This document shows, one piece after another, positions 26,996-34,677 of a stretch of DNA of 64,000 bases. The notes beneath the pieces were generated by a model, which saw nothing but the letters and a program-made list of their open reading frames with translations, was not told the DNA's origin and did no database searches. Position 1 is the first letter of the stretch, and each line of letters starts with the position of its first letter. Source of the stretch: Bacilli bacterium (GTDB lineage Bacteria > Bacillota_I > Bacilli_A > RFN20 > DUOF01); the NCBI GenBank assembly GCA_017517765.1, contig JAFWYE010000009.1, forward strand, positions 1 through 64,000, in the 5' to 3' direction. The position numbers were made by a program, and so were the translations under genes.

Positions 26996-28984
26996 TTACC
27001 CTCTTTTCTTAGAAAAATCATAAGGAATAGTACTAACTGAAAATACTTGGTTCTTATCCTTTTCCATTTCATACTTTCTAAATAGTTTTTCATCTACTAC
27101 TTCCGCTACTACATTACCATCTATATCCAATATTTCAAAGTATCCTTCATCATTATCTGTTTTAGCTAATCTAATTGAAGTTCTTCTAGCTAATTCATAT
27201 GGTAAATATCTTTGTTGATAATAGTTAGAAATAAGGTGATTCAAACTCGCAGCATGACTAGTGTTATTATTATCTTCACTTGGTTTAAAAATAATAATCT
27301 TTTTACTAGTTTTTCTAAGTGCTTTGTGCATTTCTTCATCTCCAACTTTATGAGCAAAAGCAGCATTGATATATAATAGATCTCTAATATTTGTATCCAT
27401 TAATAAATCTTCACCACTAGATAAATTTGTTTGGTTTACAAAGATATGTTTCTTTTTTCCACCTTGTCCTTTTACAGTTTTAGGAACATATATATCACCT
27501 TTTTGCTCATAAAAAGATGCCCTATAATCTCCATGCTTATCAGTAGGAATTAAACCAATTACTCTACCATAATCACTACCTCTAGTAGAATAATATAACT
27601 TATCTCCAATATAAGTTACTGGGTCAACTTTTATAAATTGTTCATACTTAAAGTTAATAAAGTTTTTAGGATCTTTTTCTAAAGCCAAGAAACTTCTTTC
27701 TTCCTTCTCAAGTGGATTAGTAATTGTTTCAATATTTAATGAAGATAAGATTCCAACAAATCCTCTTGAAACATCAATAAACTCATCTAGAATTCGATTA
27801 CCTAAATCAGGTTTTAATTGATAAATATTATGAGCAAAGAAGTTTCTATAATCCAATAATCTTATATATAACCTTTCAAAATCAGGATGAGCATGAATAA
27901 ACGTATTAGATAAATTCTTTACACTTTGATCTACAAAATTAATTAACATAGATATTTCCATTTTAGAGAGTAATTCAGCATCTAAAGAAGGAGCACTCTT
28001 TTTAATATCTTCTTCAATATCATTCATCATTGCTTCAGCCTTTTTAATAAAGAAGAAATCTCTTTCAGATATATTTGCCACTAATGATTCAGCTGCATGA
28101 GTTTTTATCGCTCCATAATCATCGTATCTAATTTCAGGAGCACCTCTATTAATGTATCCTCTTTCTCCTAAAAACTCTTTATAAACTACTCCAGAATCAA
28201 AGAAATCACTTAACAATTTACTAGTGTCTGTGTAGAACTCTTTCTCATGCTTACTTGAAGGAACACTAGCAGTTTTAATAGTACTATAACTTCCAGAAAA
28301 GAAATGATCTAATATATCTCTAGCCATCTCTTTATGGCCAATATAGTCAATAGCAAGAGGTTTGAAGTTTTTAACAAAGAATGATTTTAACTCATCTGGA
28401 GCCTTAAGTTGAACATACTCCATTTCATAATCAGGATTCATATAAAAATAGTTCATATTACTATCACAATTAACAATATAAGCTAAATCTTTTTTCTTTT
28501 TAAAATCTTTGATTACAGTCACCTTACTAGCACTAACTGCAATCTCCATCCCATCTTTTTTAAAAACATATGATTTAGTGAATTCATCATAAACTACATC
28601 ACTACTTTTTTTAATTACAACATTGTTTTCTTTACTACTTTCATACTTTAATAATTTATCAAAGTAGACTCTCTCATTTGGATATGCTTTATTAAATTTA
28701 GCTAAGATATCTTTAGAAATCTTTTCAAGGTCATCAAATGCTCTGTAATCAGAATAGTGAATGATCAATTGTCTAGCACTATAAATAGCACTTGCAACAT
28801 CAGAAAAATTCTTAGAATGTAGTTCTAACATACAACTTTCTAAGACAGAATTAGATTGAATAAGAATACCCGCCAAAATACAATTATAAACATCAGCAGG
28901 ATATTTATCTTTTTCCTCAATTACTTTTTTTAATTTAATCATTTGCTTATTAAGCAAGTCTAGGTAAAAATTAGTAGATGCCAT
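26996..28984 (-). CDS. Large protein with a HEPN RNase motif
   Basis: 662 residues, no membrane segment. Residues about 330-420 form a helical domain with the motif RNFFAH at 380-385, which fits the HEPN Rx4-6H ribonuclease signature; the preceding helix has DFERLYIRLLDY. Residues 1-130 are helical (SVLESCMLELHSKNFSDV, with another HEPN-like look), and the last 200 residues are mixed alpha/beta with KTVKGQGGKKKH basic loops, possibly nucleic-acid binding. It opens a tight three-gene operon. A role as toxin or defence effector is inferred; I do not recognise the full-length family. Confidence 0.6.
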   Translation of the reverse strand: MASTNFYLDLLNKQMIKLKKVIEEKDKYPADVYNCILAGILIQSNSVLESCMLELHSKNFSDVASAIYSARQLIIHYSDYRAFDDLEKISKDILAKFNKAYPNERVYFDKLLKYESSKENNVVIKKSSDVVYDEFTKSYVFKKDGMEIAVSASKVTVIKDFKKKKDLAYIVNCDSNMNYFYMNPDYEMEYVQLKAPDELKSFFVKNFKPLAIDYIGHKEMARDILDHFFSGSYSTIKTASVPSSKHEKEFYTDTSKLLSDFFDSGVVYKEFLGERGYINRGAPEIRYDDYGAIKTHAAESLVANISERDFFFIKKAEAMMNDIEEDIKKSAPSLDAELLSKMEISMLINFVDQSVKNLSNTFIHAHPDFERLYIRLLDYRNFFAHNIYQLKPDLGNRILDEFIDVSRGFVGILSSLNIETITNPLEKEERSFLALEKDPKNFINFKYEQFIKVDPVTYIGDKLYYSTRGSDYGRVIGLIPTDKHGDYRASFYEQKGDIYVPKTVKGQGGKKKHIFVNQTNLSSGEDLLMDTNIRDLLYINAAFAHKVGDEEMHKALRKTSKKIIIFKPSEDNNNTSHAASLNHLISNYYQQRYLPYELARRTSIRLAKTDNDEGYFEILDIDGNVVAEVVDEKLFRKYEMEKDKNQVFSVSTIPYDFSKKRG

Positions 28985-29031
28985 TTTATTACCCCCTAGC
29001 TAATTACATTTTAACATAGTTAAAACATCAT

Positions 29032-29604
29032 TTAAAGAACTTTTTTAGTAATTGCAAAACCATCACCAATCTCTAAATATTCACTCTTATAATCTTCAAG
29101 CGAATTCAAAAATTCTTTATACTCATTCATCTTTTCTACTAATCTTTTACTTCTTTTACTTTGAGTAAGTTTTTGAAGATCTAATAATTCTAAATTATCA
29201 CTTATAATTACCCCATTATCTTTTAAATTATTTTTAAATTTATTAAAAAATTTAATATATTGTGCTTTAGCAGCATCAATAAATATAAGATCAAATTTAT
29301 CTGTTGTTTTAATATTAAAAATGTCTTCATGTATCAAATTTATTTGATTTTCTAGTCCAAAATCCTCAATGTTTTTTCTAGCCAAATTCACCATAGTGAA
29401 ATCTCTTTCAATTGTAGTTATTCTAACATTTTTATCTACTAGAGCCATTCTAATAGCACTATAACCAATAGCACTACCAAGTTCTAATATATTATAAAGT
29501 TTATTTTCTTTAATAATTTTTTCTAAATATTCAATATTGTCTTTTCTAATAATTGGAACATAATTTTCTAAGGCAAACTTTTCTAAATTTTCTAACTTTT
29601 TCAT
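29032..29604 (-). CDS. trmR: SAM-dependent O-methyltransferase, TrmR-like
   Basis: 190 residues of the class I, family 3 O-methyltransferase type. Motif I LELGSAIGYSAI, then TTIERD binding the ribose, IFIDAAKAQY (metal-binding Asp) and VIISDNL (second metal Asp/Asn). The short form in Firmicutes (YrrM) is TrmR, which methylates 5-hydroxyuridine at tRNA position 34. Without neighbours of that pathway here the tRNA role is an inference from family. SD GGAGGAA. Confidence 0.75.
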   Translation of the reverse strand: MKKLENLEKFALENYVPIIRKDNIEYLEKIIKENKLYNILELGSAIGYSAIRMALVDKNVRITTIERDFTMVNLARKNIEDFGLENQINLIHEDIFNIKTTDKFDLIFIDAAKAQYIKFFNKFKNNLKDNGVIISDNLELLDLQKLTQSKRSKRLVEKMNEYKEFLNSLEDYKSEYLEIGDGFAITKKVL

Positions 29605-29663
29605 ACTTCCTCCAAAACTAGCATTTATAAACTATTTATAGTATACTATAAACGGTGATTTTA

Positions 29664-30353
29664 ATGAATAGAGAACAAACTAAAGACTTTATTTTAAAAT
29701 GTTTAACAGAAAACGACAATAACAAGGATTTACATTATAAAAAGATGAAGTGGCACATTAATTCAAGTAATGAGGAAGAAATTTATACTGCTCCAGTTAA
29801 TCCTAAATACATGGAAGTAGATCATACTCCAATTATTATGGCTGACAATGTATTTGACTCACTTGAATTAATCGATAATTATAATCTTGAAAAAGGTAAA
29901 GAAGTTCCTTTTATAATATATGGAAAGAGAACTAAAGGTGGGGCAATATATCTAGACGATTTATATTGTAATTTTGACAAGCTTAAAGAATCTTCTGCAA
30001 CATTCCAAAAACTAAGTGAGTTTTTACAACTTAGAATGGATGTGTTCATTCAAGATGATATGAGAAATCAAGTTATAGTATTGGGCCACACTCATCCAAA
30101 TACAGGAAGAATATCTTTTAACTATTCTGTTGCAGACTTAATTGTTCACCTAGATTACTTTGCATATAATGTATTTACTCAAACAGCTAGAGGTAATTTA
30201 TTGTTATCTTTAGTTAAAACTGTCTCACAAGATTACAACTTTATAGTATATGATCCACAAAAAGAAGTATGGAAGTCATATGATAAAGTTTATAGGCAAG
30301 AAAAAAAGAAGGATTTTATCCCTCTTAGTGCTCTTAAATATTGTGACGATTAA
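29664..30353 (+). CDS. JAMM/MPN-like putative metalloprotease
   Basis: 229 residues. The centre VIVLGHTHPNTGRISFNYSV carries His142 and His144 in GHTHP and the downstream S155-x2-D158, matching the JAMM pattern HxHP...SxxD except that the spacing to the Asp is three residues longer than the classic HxHx10D. Two beta strands before it (PFIIYGKRT, GAIYLDDLY) fit the fold, but the usual catalytic Glu cannot be placed with certainty. No ubiquitin-like or E1/E2-like gene is nearby. ATG 29664 chosen (SD GGTGA); convergent with the HAM1-like gene one base away. Confidence 0.5.
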   Translation: MNREQTKDFILKCLTENDNNKDLHYKKMKWHINSSNEEEIYTAPVNPKYMEVDHTPIIMADNVFDSLELIDNYNLEKGKEVPFIIYGKRTKGGAIYLDDLYCNFDKLKESSATFQKLSEFLQLRMDVFIQDDMRNQVIVLGHTHPNTGRISFNYSVADLIVHLDYFAYNVFTQTARGNLLLSLVKTVSQDYNFIVYDPQKEVWKSYDKVYRQEKKKDFIPLSALKYCDD

Positions 30354-30354
30354 T

Positions 30355-30939
30355 CTATTTAATATTTTCAATTAATTGTTCAATAGCTTTTGTTCTAGCA
30401 GACATAGAAACAATTTCTTCTGGAGAATAATATGATAAGTATTTACCCTCACTAGTCATAAATACACTGTCATAGCCTTCTCCATTTTTTTCTTTTACTT
30501 TCTTAGCTAAATAGCCATATAAATATCCATTAGCCACAAAAGTTTCTCCTGATTTATCACAATAAACATAAACAGCCTTGTAATAAATACTTCTATTTTT
30601 AGCTCCCATAAATAAATTAACTAAAGCTTCATTCTTATCTCTTTGAGTACCTGGCCACCAAGTGTCAGAATCAACACCCAAAATATTAGGAGCATAGTCA
30701 CTAAACAAACCATAACCATCAGCAATTATGTAATCATAATTACCTTTTTCTTTTTTATATATAGTAGTAACTAGTTTTTTTGCATTAGCTTCTAAATCTC
30801 TAGTAGTAGCGGTAGTTACCACATCATATTCAAGATCAAATAATGAATCAATTGTAAGCACTGAATCACTATGTTTCTTTAATGTTTCTTTAAACTCTTT
30901 TACTCTCTTTTCATTTTTAGTTATATATAATATCTTCAT
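30355..30939 (-). CDS. HAM1/RdgB-like nucleoside triphosphate pyrophosphatase, divergent
   Basis: 194 residues. ITKNEKRVKEFKE at the N terminus corresponds to the HAM1 opening (T-x-N-x2-K-x-x-E), NAKKL to the helix EKNA-like, IADGYGLFSD to the D-S-G-L strand (with Gly-Tyr in place of Asp-Ser), and GYDSVF to GYDPIF. Usual role: hydrolysis of ITP, dITP and XTP to keep the nucleotide pool clean. The altered ADGYGL and the end SARTKAIEQL differ from RdgB, so specificity may differ. ATG 30939 follows SD GGTG; gene is nine bases after trmB. Confidence 0.65.
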   Translation of the reverse strand: MKILYITKNEKRVKEFKETLKKHSDSVLTIDSLFDLEYDVVTTATTRDLEANAKKLVTTIYKKEKGNYDYIIADGYGLFSDYAPNILGVDSDTWWPGTQRDKNEALVNLFMGAKNRSIYYKAVYVYCDKSGETFVANGYLYGYLAKKVKEKNGEGYDSVFMTSEGKYLSYYSPEEIVSMSARTKAIEQLIENIK

Positions 30940-30948
30940 ATTACACAC

Positions 30949-31599
30949 CTACTTTTTTAAGATTTTCTTTACTTTAATAAAGTTAATTGGTGTTCCTAAT
31001 GCTCTAAACTTTCTTTCATACTCAGTAGGAACATCTTCTTTATTATTTGTAAATGGATAGTTATAGTTCAAATCCACAATATCCCAATTATTCTCTTTAA
31101 ACATTTCTACACTATAATCAAAGAATTCTCTATTGTCAGTTTTAAATATTACACATCCATCATCATTTAAAATATTAAAATACATATTTAAGAATTCAGG
31201 TGATGTAAGTCTTCTATCTTCATGTCTAGACTTAGGCCATGGATCTGAGAAGTTAAGTCTTATAATATCAATTTCTTTTGTATCAAAAATACTTAGCATT
31301 TCACCAGCATTAACTCTAATTAACTTAACATTAGTTAATCCAAGATCAATAACTTTCTTTAATGCTATAGCGAGAACTGTTTCATTTTGCTCTAAACCAA
31401 TAAAGTTTAGCTCAGGATTATTAACTGCCATTTGACAAATAAAGTCTCCTTTACCAACACCAATTTCAAGAACTAATTTATGATTATTTTTAAATACATC
31501 TTTAATTGGGTTTGTTAAAAAATCCAACTTTGTAATAACTATACGATCAATATAACTATCTAATAAGGGTTTAGCCCATGCTTTCTTTCTAAGTCTCAT
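30949..31599 (-). CDS. trmB: tRNA (guanine46-N7)-methyltransferase
   Basis: 216 residues. Motif I LEIGVGKGDFICQMA, GLEQNE, LNFSDPWPKSRHEDRRL (the TrmB signature, catalytic Asp-Pro-Trp-Pro-Lys), then TDNREFF and FTNNKEDVPTEYERKF at the C terminus. It makes m7G46 in the variable loop of tRNA. SD AGGAGTGA lies before the ATG. Confidence 0.95.
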   Translation of the reverse strand: MRLRKKAWAKPLLDSYIDRIVITKLDFLTNPIKDVFKNNHKLVLEIGVGKGDFICQMAVNNPELNFIGLEQNETVLAIALKKVIDLGLTNVKLIRVNAGEMLSIFDTKEIDIIRLNFSDPWPKSRHEDRRLTSPEFLNMYFNILNDDGCVIFKTDNREFFDYSVEMFKENNWDIVDLNYNYPFTNNKEDVPTEYERKFRALGTPINFIKVKKILKK

Positions 31600-31676
31600 C
31601 TAAACATCACTCCTATATTACATGATACCTTAGTTAACTTTAATAATCTATTAAACACACTCAAAAAATAAAAAAA

Positions 31677-31693
31677 GATGACATTTTGCCACC
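31677..31693 (-). terminator. Terminator of the cse60 operon
   Basis: Stem GGTGGC/GTCATC (with G-U pairs), five-base loop, then seven T on the minus strand. Confidence 0.6.
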
Positions 31694-31705
31694 TTTAATT
31701 AACAA

Positions 31706-32164
31706 TTAAACCTCTAAAAGATAATAAAATTCATATCCATCATAAGAAACATAGATTTCAAATGAAGCAATCTCTTCAGAATCAGAAATAACTAGATTAA
31801 CCCCTCTAGTCTCCCCTTCTCCTGGAGAAGTATTAACAAGATTAATGTTTTGATTATCAAAAATACCAAAAGAAGGATAATACTCATCATCTTTTTTAGA
31901 GTCAACTGCCATGACTTTAAAATTATTTAACTTTTGATTACTAGTAAATGTAATTACATAGTGATATTTATTATTAATAAAATCGCTATCTAAAGCAACA
32001 TTTAATTTACTATTACCACTAACATCTACAAACTCTTCATTTTCTACTATTTTACTATAATATTTATTATACAATTCTTCATTACTAGGCTCATCAAAGA
32101 ATAGGAAAAAAATGCCCACTAGGGTTATTAAGACACTTAGTATTACAAAATATCTTTTTTGCAT
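31706..32164 (-). CDS. Hypothetical membrane-anchored extracellular protein
   Basis: 152 residues from the ATG at 32164 (SD GGGTGAG). One hydrophobic anchor at residues about 5-22 (FVILSVLITLVGIFFLFF), then about 130 residues of predicted beta-rich extracellular domain with no cysteine. I recognise no family. Co-transcribed with the cse60 homologue 32 bases upstream and followed by a terminator, so a sporulation-phase role is possible but unproven. Confidence 0.6.
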   Translation of the reverse strand: MQKRYFVILSVLITLVGIFFLFFDEPSNEELYNKYYSKIVENEEFVDVSGNSKLNVALDSDFINNKYHYVITFTSNQKLNNFKVMAVDSKKDDEYYPSFGIFDNQNINLVNTSPGEGETRGVNLVISDSEEIASFEIYVSYDGYEFYYLLEV

Positions 32165-32196
32165 TTTTCTCACCCAAATAAATATTAACAAATTAT

Positions 32197-32373
32197 TCAA
32201 TCTTTATAAATAATTAAAGCACTAAAACAATATATTTGCTCACTTTTTTCGTCTAACATAACTGAAGTAGAAAACTTTATATCTATCACATTATCCCCTT
32301 TATTAATTAAAAACTCATTTATCCTTTTTTCTAAATCTTTTTCATGATCACAATCAAAAATTTTAACCTTCAT
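32197..32373 (-). CDS. cse60: Cse60-family sporulation protein
   Basis: 58-residue gene on the minus strand, ATG at 32371-32373 with SD GGTGA four bases away, stop TGA at 32197-32199. The family pattern is nearly complete: KIFDCDHEKDLEKRINEFL, VIDIKFSTSV and EQIYCFSALIIYK. In Bacillus cse60 is transcribed by sigma-E in the mother cell; its function is unknown. It adds to ytfJ, yqfC and yqfD as evidence that the organism or its recent ancestor forms endospores. Confidence 0.8.
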   Translation of the reverse strand: MKVKIFDCDHEKDLEKRINEFLINKGDNVIDIKFSTSVMLDEKSEQIYCFSALIIYKD

Positions 32374-32427
32374 GTTATCACCAAACTAATTTTAATCTTT
32401 TTAAACCTCAAAAATTGTCAAAATAAA

Positions 32428-32446
32428 AAGACCTATAAAAGGTCTT
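32428..32446 (-). terminator. Terminator of the zinc-ribbon operon
   Basis: AAGACCT/AGGTCTT seven-pair stem with a five-base loop, then T-run on the minus strand; overlaps the stop at 32445. Confidence 0.85.
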
Positions 32447-32960
32447 AATCATACCACCAATATGGAGGAGTAGTTGTACCAAAGCCACCACTACCAAAAT
32501 CACTACTTCCAAAGCCACTTCCAAAGCTTCCATTTCCAAAACCACTATTTCCAAAACTTCCGTTGCCAAAATTATTATTACCGGAATTATTACTTCCAAA
32601 GTTACTATTTCCAAAATTACTTTCAAAATCGCTTTCAAAGTCATCCATTTCTTCATCAACATAACTAAACATAATAGAAACTATTGAAACGGTAGCAAAT
32701 ACCACAACAAATATAATGACACCAATAATAATAAACATATTTCTAAGTGCTTTATATTCATTACTAGAGGAAGCCACTTTTCCTTTTGGTTTCATCATTT
32801 CTAAATCCTCAGGAGAAAGTTCTACTCTTGAATCGCTTGAATTATTAGCTTTTGTATCCTTAAAGTCACTCTTACAATAGTCACATTCATAATTATGTGT
32901 TCTTGAATTAAATTTCAAATTAGCTCCACAGTTTGGACAAGACATATCTTTTAAATCCAT
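32445..32960 (-). CDS. Zinc-ribbon membrane protein with Gly/Asn/Phe-rich low-complexity tail
   Basis: 171 residues. N-terminal zinc ribbon CPNCGANL ... CDYCKSDF, linker with VELSPEDLEMMKP, one membrane segment at about residues 73-95, then a tail of about 60 residues made of short repeats such as SNFGN, NNFGNGSF and GFGSSDFG, closing with PPYWWYD. The ribbon and the ELSP-D/E-LE-MKP linker are shared with 34276-34596, and the ribbon with 32975-33337. If the ribbon is cytosolic, the FG-rich tail is outside. Function unknown. SD GGGAGGT. Confidence 0.75.
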   Translation of the reverse strand: MDLKDMSCPNCGANLKFNSRTHNYECDYCKSDFKDTKANNSSDSRVELSPEDLEMMKPKGKVASSSNEYKALRNMFIIIGVIIFVVVFATVSIVSIMFSYVDEEMDDFESDFESNFGNSNFGSNNSGNNNFGNGSFGNSGFGNGSFGSGFGSSDFGSGGFGTTTPPYWWYD

Positions 32961-32974
32961 AAATTACCTCCCAC

Positions 32975-33337
32975 TTATGAAAACATAATTGTTCCTATAA
33001 CAAAGGCGATTATTACAAAAGCAACTATAGTCACCACAAGAGCCACAGTTTTAATAACTCTACTAAACCCTTTGCTAAATGCATCTACTACATCCTCTAA
33101 AGGCGTAACAAATCCTTTACTAAATTCATCCACAATATTTCCTAATGGCGCCATAAGTTCTTCCAAATCTTCAAGTTTTATCTCAGGTCTTGGCTTGCTA
33201 GAATGATTTCCATCACTAGCATTATCCTTTTTATCTCTAAATGTACTTTGACAATAATTACACTTATAACGTCCTTGCCACATTTCATACTCAAGTGGTG
33301 CCCCGCAATTTGGGCAATTAACTTTCTCTACGCTCAT
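32975..33337 (-). CDS. Zinc-ribbon single-span membrane protein
   Basis: 120 residues. Ribbon VNCPNCGAPLEYE ... CNYCQSTFRDKKD, a linker with IKLEDLEELMAPLG that recalls the ELSPDELEKMKP linker of its paralogues, a helical stretch with two similar FSKGF units (DEFSKGFVTPLEDV, DAFSKGFSRVIK), and a C-terminal membrane segment. Start ATG 33337 with SD AGGAG, one base after the stop of the DUF3137 gene. Function unknown; paralogue of its neighbours. Confidence 0.75.
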   Translation of the reverse strand: MSVEKVNCPNCGAPLEYEMWQGRYKCNYCQSTFRDKKDNASDGNHSSKPRPEIKLEDLEELMAPLGNIVDEFSKGFVTPLEDVVDAFSKGFSRVIKTVALVVTIVAFVIIAFVIGTIMFS

Positions 33338-33338
33338 A

Positions 33339-34193
33339 CTATAACTCCTTATTCTTTGCATCTAATATTAAAGATATCAAATTAGTAAAAAACACACTAT
33401 CCTTTTTTATTATTCTATCAATGTTTTCTATACTTGTATCTTTACAATCTCCTACATCATATAGTTGACCAATATTATCAATGGCTACATAGATTCTATC
33501 ATGAGTAACTTTATAGTAAAACTTATGTTTATAAAACATGCTTCCAAAATTATTTACATGATCTAAAAAATATTTAGGTAATTCAACCAGTTCACTACCT
33601 CTTATATCAAAACTTTTACAAACTTGATGATCATACTCTAAAGATTCTCCTTTTCTATAAAAGAAAGGTAAATATCCCTTTGGTCGTATTCTAACTTCTC
33701 CTTCATCAATTACAGAAGCACCTATAATAATAAGTCTGCCTAAAAACACAGTTCTAGTATGAGTGTCTCCATCACTATCTCTACTAGTTTCAGTACATTT
33801 AACATTACTCATAGCAAAAGAGCATCCTCTATATCTGCCTTGATATAATTCACTAGTGTATATAGAATCCCCTGTATTAAATAATCTAAGTTCTCTAACT
33901 GTAGAAGTTAAAAAAGATTCAGTTGGTTTATATTCAAAATCGCTAAAAAAGTCCATCATTCTAGGAGCAAGAAATTCTTTTTTAAACTCAGTAATATTTT
34001 TAGCTTGTGCCGCCCCTGTTGTAGCAAGACCAATACCACCAATCATAGCACCAACTACTATAATAATCGCAGCAAAAGGACCAATAACAAAAGTAAGTGG
34101 TATACCCACTACAAAAGAAGCTCCAAAAATGATTCCAAAAATAACATTTCTAGTCTTATGTTTTTCATGTTCTCTTGCATACTTATTACTCAC
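33339..34193 (-). CDS. DUF3137-family membrane protein
   Basis: About 284 residues. Two adjoining membrane segments (residues about 18-62), then a cytosolic alpha/beta domain with the DUF3137 traits YKPTESFLTSTVREL, YRGCSFAMSNVKC and VFLGRLIII. The family's role is unknown. GTG at 34193 lies five bases after SD GGTGA; a GTG nine bases earlier would lie inside that SD. It is flanked on both sides by zinc-ribbon membrane proteins and probably works with them. Confidence 0.7.
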   Translation of the reverse strand: MSNKYAREHEKHKTRNVIFGIIFGASFVVGIPLTFVIGPFAAIIIVVGAMIGGIGLATTGAAQAKNITEFKKEFLAPRMMDFFSDFEYKPTESFLTSTVRELRLFNTGDSIYTSELYQGRYRGCSFAMSNVKCTETSRDSDGDTHTRTVFLGRLIIIGASVIDEGEVRIRPKGYLPFFYRKGESLEYDHQVCKSFDIRGSELVELPKYFLDHVNNFGSMFYKHKFYYKVTHDRIYVAIDNIGQLYDVGDCKDTSIENIDRIIKKDSVFFTNLISLILDAKNKEL

Positions 34194-34254
34194 TACAATC
34201 ACCTATAGTCCCATGATAATATATTTAATTACTTTTGTCATTGAATAATAAAAA

Positions 34255-34277
34255 AGTTTGTAGAAATTCTACAAACT
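34255..34277 (-). terminator. Terminator after the first zinc-ribbon gene
   Basis: AGTTTGTAGAA/TTCTACAAACT 11-pair stem, minus-strand T-run. The stem is almost the same as that of the leuS terminator at 34647-34671. Confidence 0.85.
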
Positions 34278-34596
34278 ACATCATTGAAAATGCAAAAATA
34301 ATAGCAAAAATAATAGATATTACCTCGATAAACAATGGTATTCCAAAAAAGACAACTAAAATAATGATAACTGCAGTCACGCCAGCATTAGACTTGTTTT
34401 GTTGACTCCTATTAGGGCTATTTATAGGCTTCATTTTTTCTAATTCATCTGGAGATAATTCTACTCTATTATCAACATCATTTTTATTTGTATCATCATA
34501 TACAGCAGAGCAATAATGGCATTCATATCTACTCATTCTGTTATTATAATTTAATGTTGCCCCACAATTTGGACATTTATTCTTCTTTATCCCCAC
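34276..34596 (-). CDS. Zinc-ribbon membrane protein
   Basis: 106 residues from a GTG start (SD GGGAGTGA four bases upstream). Zinc ribbon NKCPNCGATLNYN ... CHYCSAVYDD, linker RVELSPDELEKMKP, then a long hydrophobic C terminus of about 35 residues, one or two membrane spans. Closest paralogue in the window is 32445-32960, which shares ribbon, linker and span but adds the FG-rich tail. Followed by its own terminator. Function unknown. Confidence 0.75.
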   Translation of the reverse strand: MGIKKNKCPNCGATLNYNNRMSRYECHYCSAVYDDTNKNDVDNRVELSPDELEKMKPINSPNRSQQNKSNAGVTAVIIILVVFFGIPLFIEVISIIFAIIFAFSMM

Positions 34597-34646
34597 ATTA
34601 TCACTCCCTAATTAACTTACAATCCATATTCTATCACAATAAAAAA

Positions 34647-34671
34647 AAGTTTGTAGACAATCTACAAACTT
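34647..34671 (-). terminator. Terminator of leuS
   Basis: AAGTTTGTAGA/TCTACAAACTT 11-pair stem with three-base loop, then eight T on the minus strand. Confidence 0.88.
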
Positions 34672-34677
34672 ATTTTA

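Noticed and set aside
26996-28984. Abi- or Cas13-type effector identity for the HEPN protein
   Set aside because: Only one clear Rx4H motif is seen, no CRISPR array is present and the flanking domains match nothing I know.
32474-32668. Plus-strand frame with HYQNHYF-type repeats
   Set aside because: Shadow of the FG-rich tail encoded on the minus strand.
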